Part shown: positions 1-7,070 of the stretch, one piece after another | Position numbering within the stretch: position 1 is the stretch's first letter | Layout: each line of letters starts with the position of its first letter | From: JBOGTC01 sp050692055 | GTDB taxonomy: Bacteria; Chloroflexota; Limnocylindria; QHBO01 | DNA: 15,627 nucleotides | NCBI GenBank assembly: GCA_050692055.1 | Contig: JBOGTC010000050.1 | Span: 1-15,627 of the forward strand | Direction of reading: 5' to 3' | Position numbers and translations under genes: made by a program | Notes under the pieces: model-generated | What the model was told of the DNA's origin: nothing | Databases searched by the model: none | The model's input: the letters and a program-made list of their open reading frames with translations, nothing else

Positions 1-817
1 GCTTGTCGATGACGACGGGCGGCAGCGCGCCGGCGGTGCGCGTGGCGCTGCCGGTGAAGAGCTGCGCGCCGGCACCGACGATGCGCAGCGTGCCGAGCCC
101 GCCGTCGAAGCCCGCCGCCTGGGTGATGTCGCCGTGGGCGGCCAGCGTGCCGCCCTCCAGGGTGCCGTTGGTGAGGGTCAGCGTGCCGTTGACGACCAGC
201 GTGTCACCGGCAGCGATCGTCTTGGCCACACCGTTGCCCTGGGCGAGGGTTAGATTCCAGAGATCCGCACTGCCCGGCACATCGAGCGTGGCCGCCGCGC
301 CGATGAGCCGCAGCGTTCCGTTGGCGTGGGCGAAGGTCCCCGCGGAGTGCGTCAGGTCGCCCACCACCGAGAGGGTGCCGCGCGTGCTGGTGAAGCTGCC
401 GCCGCTCAGAGTGTACGGGCCATTGACGGTGATGGCGGCGGTGCCACCGCTGAACGCGCCGCCCGCCTGGCTGTAGCCGGAAGCACCCAGCGTGATGGTC
501 CGGCCCGCCTGCGTCAGCGTGCCGGCGTACGCGGCGTCGACCTCGAGCCCGGCGACCGCGATGTTGACATCAACGGTGGCGGGCTTGGCGCTCGAGGCAT
601 CAAAGCGGGCGATGTCTCCGGTGCCAGGGACCACATTGGTCGACCAGTTGGCTGCCTCCGACCAGTTGTTCGTTGCGCCGCCGCCATCCCAGGTGAGTGT
701 CGCGCCGAGTACGGGATCGGGCTGCCCAGCCGCGGACGCGAGCACGAACAGGATTCCGGTGGCGAGTGCCACTCCCGTTCTCACCGATCGAGACCAGCTT
801 GCTCGGTCAGCCGCCAT
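1..817 (-). CDS. Secreted beta-strand-repeat protein, N-terminal part (cut by window edge)
   Basis: Reading the minus strand from the ATG at 817, the frame stays open for 272 codons to the window edge, so the C-terminus is missing. The N-terminus looks like a signal peptide: MAADRASWSRSVRTG is followed by a hydrophobic stretch (about residues 15-30) and a likely cleavage site near ASAAG. The mature part begins TWDGGGATNNWSEAANWS, the opening found in many autotransporter-associated and PEP-anchored beta-repeat proteins. After it come short repeats rich in G, T, N and V (patterns such as LTNGTLEGGTL, GDLTHSAGTF, GTLRLIGA) that predict a right-handed beta-helix. A GGCGGGA Shine-Dalgarno-like stretch precedes the ATG. 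It probably acts outside the cell as a surface or adhesion protein. The role is inferred from composition only. The coding frame is supported by absence of stops, a signal peptide and low-complexity repeats. Confidence 0.75.
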   Translation of the reverse strand, partial: MAADRASWSRSVRTGVALATGILFVLASAAGQPDPVLGATLTWDGGGATNNWSEAANWSTNVVPGTGDIARFDASSAKPATVDVNIAVAGLEVDAAYAGTLTQAGRTITLGASGYSQAGGAFSGGTAAITVNGPYTLSGGSFTSTRGTLSVVGDLTHSAGTFAHANGTLRLIGAAATLDVPGSADLWNLTLAQGNGVAKTIAAGDTLVVNGTLTLTNGTLEGGTLAAHGDITQAAGFDGGLGTLRIVGAGAQLFTGSATRTAGALPPVVIDK

Positions 818-1073
818 ACATCCCGCCGCGAGCTGCACGTTCGCGACGCCTCTATCCTGTGGACCGGCGTCAACCTGGGCACGCCCGGCGCTCGGGCAGG
901 CTGTCGGAGGCCCGCGGCAGAATAACTCACCCAACCGGGAGCCCGTTCTCCCATTCCGGAACGCTTAGGCGAAAACCGGATCCAACCGGCGCGGGCCGTC
1001 AGCTACCTCGAAGACCTGAAGTCGCTGTGGGAGATCGTTGCCTGCGGCCTCTCGGCCGCTGGAGCCATTCGCC
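818..1073. other. Intergenic gap with a recombinase-like fragment
   Basis: These 256 bases lie upstream of the secreted-protein start (817) and downstream of the HD-GYP stop (1074). No intact gene is visible. The only recognisable content is the 50-bp direct repeat copy at 984-1033. A promoter for the secreted protein must lie in its left part, but I see no clear -35/-10 pair. Confidence 0.6.
984..1033 (+). repeat. 50-bp direct repeat, copy 1 (serine recombinase-like fragment)
   Basis: This stretch matches 15176-15225 at 48 of 50 positions, same orientation. On the plus strand it can be read as PARAVSYLEDLKSLWE. The pattern resembles the C-terminal coiled-coil region of large serine recombinases, where a 'Y-L-x-D-L-x-x-L-W' motif is common. 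Both mismatches (GTC/GTG and GAA/GAG) are third-position changes that leave Val and Glu unchanged in that frame, which suggests the two copies descend from translated sequence. The frame is not part of an intact gene here. The family link is from memory of recombinase sequences. Confidence 0.7.
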
Positions 1074-2120
1074 TTAAGCCGCGCCCACGATTCGGTGGGC
1101 AACGAGCCGCGCAAGTAGCGCCGGATCGCCTCGCACCAGGTCCACGAAGAGGCGCACGAGCTCCGGGTCGAACTGCGTCCCGGCGCAGCGGGTGAGCTCT
1201 GCGAGCGCCCACTCGACGCTACGCGCCGGCTTGTAGGGACGAACGTTGGTGATGGCGTCGAAGGCGTCGGTGACCCGGACGATGCGAGCCTCCAGGGGGA
1301 TGTGCGCGCCCTTCAGGCCGTCGGGATAGCCGGAGCCATCGATGTTCTCGTGGTGCCAGCGGGCGATGCGGCGAGCCATCTCGAAGCCGGTCCCCTCGCG
1401 CAGGATCTGCTCGCCGTAGAGCGGATGCCGGCGCATGATCTCCCACTCGTCCGCGCTGAGCGGCCCTGGCTTGAGCAGGATGCGGTCGGGCACGTGGAGC
1501 TTGCCAACGTCGTGAAGCATGGCCGACCAACCGATGTTGGCCCCCTCCTCCACGTCGAGCCCGGCGGCTCGAGCCAGTTCCTCGGACAGGAGCTGCACGC
1601 GGCCGATGTGGTCACCGGTGTCGGTGTCCTTGGCCTCGGCACCGCGCGCCAGGGCGACCATGCCGTCGCGCTCGCGTTGAGCGATCTCGATGGCCGCCGT
1701 GCGCCAGCCGAGCGTCGCCTGCCGCGCGCGATCGAACAGGACCCCGGTGATGGCGGCCACCGCGACGAACACCACCGCCCGGATCAGCCACGCGTCGAGC
1801 AGCTCCGTCCCGCCCGGCAGCCTCATCCAGGCGGCCAGCGGTCCGAGGAGCAGCGACACGGCAAGGCCGACCGGCAGGGACCCGCGCCAGCCGTAGGCGT
1901 AGGCCGCGATCAGGATCGGGAGGTAGCCCAGGTGGTTGAGCGGGTTCGGCGAGCCGCCCGTCAGACGCACCGTGGCGAAGGCGAGCAGCGCGGTCAGCGG
2001 GATCAGACCAGCTGCAGCAAGGCGCAGCCAGTCATCTCGACCTCGGATCTGACTCCCCCGCCCGGTGGAGAGAACCTCGGCGAGTTCGCGGCGTGCCGCC
2101 CGACCAGGTCCAACAACCAT
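1074..2120 (-). CDS. Membrane-anchored HD-GYP domain phosphodiesterase
   Basis: A 348-residue protein. Residues about 33-128 contain four hydrophobic segments separated by short loops, forming a membrane sensor-like region. A linker (about 130-160) joins it to an HD-GYP domain (about 160-345). Visible motifs are H171 in DHIGRV, the HD pair H203-D204 in MLHDVGK, H232 in RRHPLYGEQIL, and HHENIDGSGYP at 256-266, the full HHExxDGxGYP signature. HD-GYP proteins hydrolyse cyclic di-GMP to pGpG or GMP using a two- or three-iron/manganese centre at the inner membrane face. The intact signature argues for an active enzyme. There is no GGDEF or receiver domain, so the signal would enter through the membrane part. 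The ATG at 2120 lacks a strong Shine-Dalgarno sequence, but later in-frame starts would remove the first membrane helix. It stands alone on its strand with no operon partner, and shows no link to the creatinine cluster. Confidence 0.92.
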   Translation of the reverse strand: MVVGPGRAARRELAEVLSTGRGSQIRGRDDWLRLAAAGLIPLTALLAFATVRLTGGSPNPLNHLGYLPILIAAYAYGWRGSLPVGLAVSLLLGPLAAWMRLPGGTELLDAWLIRAVVFVAVAAITGVLFDRARQATLGWRTAAIEIAQRERDGMVALARGAEAKDTDTGDHIGRVQLLSEELARAAGLDVEEGANIGWSAMLHDVGKLHVPDRILLKPGPLSADEWEIMRRHPLYGEQILREGTGFEMARRIARWHHENIDGSGYPDGLKGAHIPLEARIVRVTDAFDAITNVRPYKPARSVEWALAELTRCAGTQFDPELVRLFVDLVRGDPALLARLVAHRIVGAA

Positions 2121-2416
2121 TAAGCGGAATTCTCACTACCTAGGGGCGACGCGAGGAGCCTCTCTTCCGTCCCAGACGCCGGGCAGTACGACAGTCACGG
2201 TTGCGTGGCCGGAGCAAGAGTGGAGCGAATCGGGGCGAGGGGACGAACCGACCCCTACAAGTGCCGGGTCGTCCAGACGGCTCCCGTGGCTTACGTGCTG
2301 GGCACTTAGCCCTCGTTCAGCGATTGGCTGTACCTCGCGCTCCGCGCCGATCGCCGATGAGCGTGTTCTCACATAGCTCTCACCATGCGCTCATGGTGGG
2401 CTGCGAGAGTGGGCCC
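2121..2416. other. Divergent intergenic region between HD-GYP gene and membrane protein gene
   Basis: This gap of nearly 300 bases separates two divergent genes, so it should hold both promoters. I could not pick out a convincing -35/-10 pair. One imperfect hairpin is visible at 2288-2311: arms GGCT/AGCC and GTGC/GCAC with a 3-nt loop. It has no T-tract. The membrane protein could start further upstream (ATG at 2357 or 2393), which would take up part of this gap. Confidence 0.5.
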
Positions 2417-3184
2417 GTGTCAGACACCGCGCCAGGAGACGCAGAGAAACCCAGACTGCGAGGCCGCCTGCCTGGCAAGCAACGCTGGAGGCCACCGGCT
2501 ATTGTGCTCCTTGCCTTCGGGGTGGACCTGGGGCTCATCGCGTTGCACGTCGTCAACCTGCAGGGCATCACGCCAGCTGGTCGTCCGCTGCGCTTCTTCG
2601 ACGTCGACGACGAGGTGAACCTGCCAACCTGGTGGGCCAGCGTGCAGCTGTTCTCGATCGGCCTGCTGCTGGGCCTGGTCGCCGTCCGGCGCGCGCCGCG
2701 AGCCTGGATCGCGCGCATCGGGCTGTGGGTGCTGGCGGCCGCCTTCTTCGGGATGTCGCTCGACGAGTTCGCGCAGCTCCACGAGCGCCTGGGCCAGGCC
2801 ACCCGCACCGGCGTCCTGCCGGTCACCGGCGCCTGGCCGCTCATCCTGGGGCCGCTGGCGCTGGTGGTCATCGGCGGTGCGCTCCTGGCGGCTCGGCGGT
2901 ATCTCCGCGACCCGCAGGCACTTGCGATCATGGCTGGCGGCCTGGTGCTATACGTCGTCGCGGCAGCCGGAATCGAGCTCACCTTGAACGCCGTGGCGCT
3001 CGGCAGCGTCGAGCACGAACTCCAGGTCATCGCGGAGGAGCTGGGTGAATTCCTGGGCGCAACCCTGCTCCTGTGGGGCGCGTATCGCCTCGCGCTCGCT
3101 CGGACTCAGCTGCCCGCCAGAGCTGGGCTCCGCGACGCGGGAGGCGATGGCGCGGCCTCCTCAGACAGACTGCCGGCGGCGTAG
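2417..3184 (+). CDS. Multi-pass membrane protein of unknown function
   Basis: About 255 residues from the GTG at 2417. In-frame ATGs at 2393 and 2357 are alternatives; none has a strong Shine-Dalgarno, so the start is uncertain. Six hydrophobic segments are visible, at about residues 28-46, 74-90, 101-115, 141-157, 170-190 and 211-226. Acidic motifs sit at the membrane edges: FFDVDDEVNLPTWW (about 60-73), MSLDEFAQLHERL (about 113-125) and EHELQVIAEELGEF (about 199-212). I have seen the pattern 'D-x-D-x-E-x-N-x-P-T-W ... S-L-D-E-x-x-x-L-H-E' in uncharacterised bacterial membrane proteins, but I know no function. The conserved acidic and histidine residues could bind metal or protons. It faces the end of the catabolic operon (convergent) and divergent HD-GYP, so context does not assign a role. 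Confidence 0.75.
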   Translation: MSDTAPGDAEKPRLRGRLPGKQRWRPPAIVLLAFGVDLGLIALHVVNLQGITPAGRPLRFFDVDDEVNLPTWWASVQLFSIGLLLGLVAVRRAPRAWIARIGLWVLAAAFFGMSLDEFAQLHERLGQATRTGVLPVTGAWPLILGPLALVVIGGALLAARRYLRDPQALAIMAGGLVLYVVAAAGIELTLNAVALGSVEHELQVIAEELGEFLGATLLLWGAYRLALARTQLPARAGLRDAGGDGAASSDRLPAA

Positions 3185-3200
3185 CGCCGACCGCGCCGGC
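3172..3200. terminator. Weak GC-rich inverted repeat at a convergent gene junction
   Basis: GCCGGCG (3172-3178) and CGCCGGC (3194-3200) are perfect 7-bp arms around a 15-nt loop. An alternative nested hairpin, CGGCG-TAG-CGCCG (3177-3189), overlaps the stop codon of the membrane protein. It lies between two convergent genes, where a bidirectional terminator would be expected. No T-run follows on either strand, so termination is only a guess. Confidence 0.3.
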
Positions 3201-3245
3201 CATCTGGATGCCTTCAGCGATTAGGTCGGCTCTTCCACCAGCGCG

Positions 3246-4136
3246 CTACTCCCCGGCACCGGGGACGGGGAGGTCGAAGAAGCGCGCCGCGTTGGCGCCT
3301 AGGAGGTGCTCCGTCTCGTCGCCGGTCAGGCCGGGGAGGCCCTGCACGAGCGCCACCGTATGGGCTATGTCGTACCACGGGAAATCCGAGCCCATCATGA
3401 CCCGGTCAGTCCCTATCGCCCGCAGCAGCTCGATAACGCCCTCGCGAGTCGGCGCCCGGCTGGCCCCGAGCCATTCGATGATCTCGCAGCAGTCGAAGTA
3501 GACCTGCGGGTAGTCGTCGGCCAGGCCCACCGTCTGTTGCCACGCAGCGCCGCCCAGATGCGCGAGCACGAGCTTCAGCTGCGGAAATGCGTCGAGGACT
3601 GGCCGGAACGCGTTGGGCTCCCCGTACTGCTGTCCCGCCCGACTGGGACCCGAATGGGAAACGACCCGCAAGCCGAGCTCCTGGCAGGCCTCCAACACGG
3701 GCCAGAAGGCCTCGTCGGCGAGATTCAGCCGGTGCACAGGCGGGTGAAGCTTGACGCCAACCGCGCCCCTGTTGGCGGCCATCTCGCGGATGTGGCTCAC
3801 CAAGTCGGGAACCGGCAGATAGGCCGGGGCGACCGCCAGGCAGGGGATAAACTGCGGCCGCCGTGATGCGAGGTCGCACAGCCACTCGTTGAACGCGACG
3901 AGTTCCTCACCCGGGTCGGCGCCTTCCGCCGGCTGATCGAGCATGTTCGTGACCACCGCGTAGCTGGCGCCGGCGGCCACCATGGCAGCCGCTAGGTCGT
4001 CAGGGTCGCCAGCCCACGCCGCGAACTGCGGCTCCCCGCCTGAGCCGTACTCCCAGATCTCGTATCCCTCCTTGGCGCGGCGACCTTCCTCCTTGGTGCG
4101 GTAGAGATGCACGTGCGTGTCAATGATCAACGTCAT
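3246..4136 (-). CDS. Amidohydrolase-2 family metal-dependent hydrolase
   Basis: A 296-residue TIM-barrel hydrolase (Amidohydro_2/ACMSD-like family). It starts IIDTHVHLYR, giving the HxH metal pair H8/H10. Other likely active-site residues are K129 in GVKLHP, H161 in VVSHSG, H193 in LAHLGG and D251 in MGSDFPW, all in the order typical of the family. Members hydrolyse C-N or C-C bonds or decarboxylate, so the substrate cannot be read from the motifs. The ATG at 4136 follows GGAGAG and AGGAG, overlaps the preceding ureohydrolase by 17 bases and begins directly with the first beta strand, so the longer open frame up to 4400 is not used. It is the last gene of the minus-strand operon. From context it may act on a downstream product of the imported compound, for example an amide or carbamoyl intermediate, but that is inference. 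Confidence 0.88.
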   Translation of the reverse strand: MTLIIDTHVHLYRTKEEGRRAKEGYEIWEYGSGGEPQFAAWAGDPDDLAAAMVAAGASYAVVTNMLDQPAEGADPGEELVAFNEWLCDLASRRPQFIPCLAVAPAYLPVPDLVSHIREMAANRGAVGVKLHPPVHRLNLADEAFWPVLEACQELGLRVVSHSGPSRAGQQYGEPNAFRPVLDAFPQLKLVLAHLGGAAWQQTVGLADDYPQVYFDCCEIIEWLGASRAPTREGVIELLRAIGTDRVMMGSDFPWYDIAHTVALVQGLPGLTGDETEHLLGANAARFFDLPVPGAGE

Positions 4137-5172
4137 CTCCTGTGCTCTCCGCTTCTTGCTCCGGAAGGGAATGAGCGGACGCCTCCGCCGCCAGCCGTCG
4201 CTCCTCATCGCGCTCATCACGGCGCTCAGCCCATCTGGGCTGCGCGCAGATGTGGCCGAGGAACTCCATGATGGTGTGGGCTGCCAGGTAGGAAGTGATG
4301 CCCGTTCCCACGTCGAGGACCGGGTTGACCTCGACAAGGTCGAAACCGACGACGTTCGCGTGCTCGCTGAGCGCGACGAGCGCGTCGCGCAGCTCCGCAT
4401 ACGCGAGGCCGTTCGGCTCGGCGGATACGCAGCCAGGCACGAGCGGCATGTCCAGCACGTCGATATCGATGCTCACGTAGACCGGCGCGTCGGCGGGCAG
4501 CAGCTCCGCGATTCCGCGCGGACGCAGATCTCGGAACTCCTCGACGTCGATCACCCGGTTGCCGTCGGCGATGGCGTCCTCCATCGCGTCGCGCCCGTTG
4601 CGTAGGCTGCGAATGCCGACTTGGGTCAGGGTCTGGACGTGCTCCATGCGGCGGATATGCCGGAATGCATGCATGTTGGTGTACATGAAGCCATGCTGGA
4701 AGGGCGAGTAGTCGATGTGCGCGTCGAAATGCACGACGTGCACGGGCTGCTCATACGCGCGGACGATGGGGTACGTGATGGCGTGATCGCCGCCCAGGAT
4801 GACGGGCAGGGCTCCTGCACGGAGGACGTCTTGCATGGCTTCGGTCGTTCGGTCGAAGGTGACCGCTACGTCCGACGGAGCGACGTCGACGTCACCGACG
4901 TCCACGATCCGCCGCTTGCTCAGCTCCTCCGCCAAGTAGGTGCGCCTGTCCCGGTGGTCGTAGTATCCCTCCGTCCCAAACCGGAGCGAATGCTCGCGGA
5001 TGCCCCGCGGGCCCATCCGCGATCCGGGAAGGAACGGGGAGCCGACGTCGCTGGGAACCCCGAGCACCGCCACGTCGGCGTCCAGCGCCGACGCCGGGGA
5101 GACCGGCACCCGCAGGAATGATGGGATGCCCACAAATCCGAAGCCCTTCTGGTTGGGCATCAGGTCAGTCAT
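4120..5172 (-). CDS. Ureohydrolase (agmatinase/arginase family), possible guanidino-acid or creatine hydrolase
   Basis: A 350-residue member of the Mn-dependent ureohydrolase family, which splits guanidino compounds into urea and an amine. All six metal ligands are visible: H130 in GGDHAIT, D150, H152 and D154 in HFDAHIDY, and D236 and D238 in SIDIDVLD. E281 in LVEVNP is also typical. The N-terminus (GIPSFLRVP ... VLGVPSDVGSPFLPGSRMGP) is agmatinase-like. The last 40 residues are charged and low in complexity, a tail usually absent from the family. The ATG at 5172 has GAGG six bases upstream and replaces a GTG 33 bases earlier. It follows the binding-protein gene after two hairpins. Agmatinase is the usual database name, but a creatininase three genes away and the importer suggest the substrate could be creatine or a related guanidino acid. 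Family is certain; substrate is inferred. Confidence 0.92.
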   Translation of the reverse strand: MTDLMPNQKGFGFVGIPSFLRVPVSPASALDADVAVLGVPSDVGSPFLPGSRMGPRGIREHSLRFGTEGYYDHRDRRTYLAEELSKRRIVDVGDVDVAPSDVAVTFDRTTEAMQDVLRAGALPVILGGDHAITYPIVRAYEQPVHVVHFDAHIDYSPFQHGFMYTNMHAFRHIRRMEHVQTLTQVGIRSLRNGRDAMEDAIADGNRVIDVEEFRDLRPRGIAELLPADAPVYVSIDIDVLDMPLVPGCVSAEPNGLAYAELRDALVALSEHANVVGFDLVEVNPVLDVGTGITSYLAAHTIMEFLGHICAQPRWAERRDERDEERRLAAEASAHSLPEQEAESTGDDVDH

Positions 5173-5195
5173 GAAAACCTCGTCCTTGACTCCTG

Positions 5196-5226
5196 TGCGG
5201 CGCACGGGATGATGCCGTGCGCCGCA
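5196..5226 (-). promoter_or_regulatory. Perfect 12-bp stem-loop between binding-protein and ureohydrolase genes
   Basis: TGCGGCGCACGG (5196-5207) and CCGTGCGCCGCA (5215-5226) are exact reverse complements around a 7-nt loop. In the operon mRNA it falls between the binding-protein stop and the ureohydrolase ribosome binding site. No U-tract follows, so a simple terminator is unlikely. Such intercistronic hairpins often protect the upstream binding-protein message from 3' exonuclease, giving more binding protein than the other products. That role is inferred from position. Confidence 0.7.
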
Positions 5227-5249
5227 GCTTCCTAGTGCAAATGAACGTG

Positions 5250-5264
5250 TGCGAACGATTCGCA
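5250..5264 (-). promoter_or_regulatory. Short hairpin just after the binding-protein stop codon
   Basis: TGCGAA (5250-5255) and TTCGCA (5259-5264) form a 6-bp stem with a 3-nt loop, one base beyond the stop codon of the binding protein. With the larger stem-loop at 5196-5226 it makes a two-hairpin intercistronic segment. Confidence 0.45.
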
Positions 5265-5265
5265 G

Positions 5266-6237
5266 CTAGTACTCGGCCTCGCCCGACGCGAGGTCCTCCT
5301 CAGCCTCGCTCACCGCCTGTCGTGCCTCTTCCGGGACCACGTCCGCATAGGCGCCAAAGCTCACGACGTCCTCTGCGACACCCTCGACATGCGCCTCGCC
5401 GTCCAGCTCACCGGTAGCGGCGATGTAGATCACCAACGACGCGTCCGAGATCGCGGCCCCGATGTGAGCGGTGGGCGCCAGGTTGCTCTGATCGGCGTAC
5501 AGGCCGATCACGTAGACGCCCTCGTCCTCGGCCGCGCTCAGCACGCCGGCGTCGGCCGCGTCGAGCACGTGCCAAAGCACATCAGCTCCATTGGAGATGT
5601 GAGCGAGGGCGGCCTCGCGGGCGAGGGCGACGTCGGCCCAGTCGCCGGTAACGCTGGTCGAGACCTGCACGTCGGGGTTCACGCGCTGCGCGCCGACCTC
5701 GAAGCCGCGCATCGCATCCTGCGCGATCGGGATCGTCTCGCCGACCACGACACCGATGTGGTTGGAGTCGGTCATGCTCCCCGCCAGCACGCCGGCGAGG
5801 TAGCCCATATCACCGTAGCTGAGCGCCAGCGAGGTGACGTTATCGGCGCTCTGGTTTCCGTTGGTGACGACGAACTCGACGTCGGGAAACTCCGAGGCCA
5901 CTTGCAGCGCGGCGTCCATGTACTCGCCGCCGTGCCCGATGACGACGTTATAGCCCTGCTGGGCATAGTTCCTGAACAGCTCGACTTGCTGGTCCTGGGT
6001 GGCATTCTCCGAGTATGCGATCTCGGCGCCTTCGCCTTCTGCACGCTGCAACCCCTCGAACCCGGCCTGATTCCAGGACTGGTCGTCGACCAGGCCCGGG
6101 AAGAGCACGGCGACGCGCTGATCTGCCGGATCGCCGCCGTTGTCGGCCGGGCCGCCGCAGGCCGCCAGCACGAGGGTCATCGCGGCTGCGACGACCAGTG
6201 GCATCTTCCACCCCCTCGCGCTCTGCATCTGTCTCAT
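5266..6237 (-). CDS. BMP-family ABC transporter substrate-binding lipoprotein
   Basis: A 323-residue lipoprotein. The N-terminus (RGWK, hydrophobic core, LVLAAC) gives a lipobox with C27 as the lipidated residue, followed by a Gly/Asp linker. The mature domain has the periplasmic-binding-protein type I layout of the BMP/PnrA/Med family: RVAVLFPGLVDDQSWNQAGFEGL near residues 41-63, VVIGHGGEYMDAALQVA about 98-114, VVTNGNQSADN about 123-133, and GDMGYLAGVLAG about 142-153. Family members bind nucleosides, purines or similar small ligands for import. Here the first pocket motif reads DDQSWNQ where many members have DxSFNQ, so the ligand may differ. The start at 6237 overlaps the creatininase stop as ATGA and has GGAGGAGG upstream. 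It completes the importer with the ATPase and two permeases. Creatinine, a flat nitrogen heterocycle, is a plausible ligand. Confidence 0.93.
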   Translation of the reverse strand: MRQMQSARGWKMPLVVAAAMTLVLAACGGPADNGGDPADQRVAVLFPGLVDDQSWNQAGFEGLQRAEGEGAEIAYSENATQDQQVELFRNYAQQGYNVVIGHGGEYMDAALQVASEFPDVEFVVTNGNQSADNVTSLALSYGDMGYLAGVLAGSMTDSNHIGVVVGETIPIAQDAMRGFEVGAQRVNPDVQVSTSVTGDWADVALAREAALAHISNGADVLWHVLDAADAGVLSAAEDEGVYVIGLYADQSNLAPTAHIGAAISDASLVIYIAATGELDGEAHVEGVAEDVVSFGAYADVVPEEARQAVSEAEEDLASGEAEY

Positions 6238-7070
6238 CTTCTGAGTCCTCCTCCAACTACGTTCGGGGTCCATTCCACCAGTTCTCGGCGCATCATCTGG
6301 ACAAGCCCCCTGACCGCCTGATCCAACAACAGCCGCCCGTCCCGCTCGGACGCATGCGAGGGGTCGGACAGCACGCCCGACGACGGGATCAGCCCCTCCG
6401 GCTGCGGATACACGTCGTACACGGGCAGAGATTCCACACCGTCCTTGCCGATCGCGTCCCGACGAATCAGCTCCGGCCGAATCGCCCCGATCACCGACGT
6501 CTCGAGATGGGCGGCATGCTCCAGCCCCCATCCGCGGAACCCGTTTGGGTAGGCCCGCTCCAGCGTCTCCTCGTCGATCGCCTCCGCCCACAGCACCTTC
6601 AGGATTCGGACGTCCTCGCGGCCTGACCCGCCGAGGGCGAGATGAATGGCCTCGCTGAGGAACATGCTGTTTTCGTAGTGACCGTCGAGAACGGCGATGC
6701 GCCGTGCGCCGTGGCGCAGCAGCGCCGCGAGGACGTCGCGCGCCAGCAGGGTGAGCGTCTCCCCGGCCAGGCTGGTAGTACCGCAGAAGATCTCTCCCCC
6801 GCCGGTCCGGGCGCCGGAGCGGTACCCGTACGGAATCGTTGGGGCGACGAGGGCCGGCAGCTGGCGGGCGACCCTCGCGGCGATCTCTGCTACCTGGATC
6901 GTGTCGGTGCCGAGCGGCAGATGCGGGCCATGCTGCTCGGTCGATCCCACCGGCAGGATCACCACGCTCTCGCCAATCACGGCCTCATATTCCGGACGTG
7001 TCAGCTCGCTCATCAGGACGGTCCCACGGTCCGACGGGGGTGTGCCGACCTGACTTGTGCTATCGGTCAT
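6234..7070 (-). CDS. crnA: Creatininase (creatinine amidohydrolase)
   Basis: A 278-residue protein of the creatininase family. It opens the creatinine ring reversibly to creatine. Metal ligands known from the Pseudomonas enzyme (E34, H36, D45, H120, E122) correspond here to E45, H47, D56, H131 and E133, in STEQHGPHLPLGTD and DGHYENSMF. The lid tryptophans and catalytic pair (W154, W174, E177, H178) correspond to W161, W181, E184 and H185, the last three in FRGWGLEHAAHLETS. YGYRSGARTGGGEIFCGTTS and the YDVYP segment also match. This goes beyond the generic family, which includes MftE and ArfB with a different GHxxN motif. The comparison uses the Pseudomonas sequence from memory. The ATG at 7070 has GGAGG six bases upstream. 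The gene overlaps the permease upstream by 11 bases and the binding protein by ATGA, so it is translated with the importer. Glycocyamidine is an alternative substrate. Confidence 0.88.
   Translation of the reverse strand: MTDSTSQVGTPPSDRGTVLMSELTRPEYEAVIGESVVILPVGSTEQHGPHLPLGTDTIQVAEIAARVARQLPALVAPTIPYGYRSGARTGGGEIFCGTTSLAGETLTLLARDVLAALLRHGARRIAVLDGHYENSMFLSEAIHLALGGSGREDVRILKVLWAEAIDEETLERAYPNGFRGWGLEHAAHLETSVIGAIRPELIRRDAIGKDGVESLPVYDVYPQPEGLIPSSGVLSDPSHASERDGRLLLDQAVRGLVQMMRRELVEWTPNVVGGGLRR

Noticed and set aside
3..968. Overlapping plus-strand frames at the left edge
   Set aside because: They have biased Pro/Arg/Ala content and no recognisable domain, whereas the minus strand gives a signal peptide and regular beta repeats.
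1302..2123. Plus-strand open frame of 273 codons
   Set aside because: Antisense to the HD-GYP gene, whose motifs are intact.
2230..2255. Ten-base match (TCGGGGCGAG) to the tRNA-Pro 3' end, followed by loosely similar bases
   Set aside because: Considered as a decayed attachment site, but a 10-mer match in GC-rich DNA is expected by chance and the rest needs several gaps.
4137..4400. N-terminal extension of the amidohydrolase-2 gene
   Set aside because: The extension is Ser/Arg-rich, lies inside the ureohydrolase gene, and the family's first strand with HxH starts right after the internal ATG at 4136.
6238..6591. N-terminal extension of the binding-protein gene
   Set aside because: It would put about 118 Arg/Gly-rich residues before a clear lipoprotein signal and lies inside the creatininase gene.
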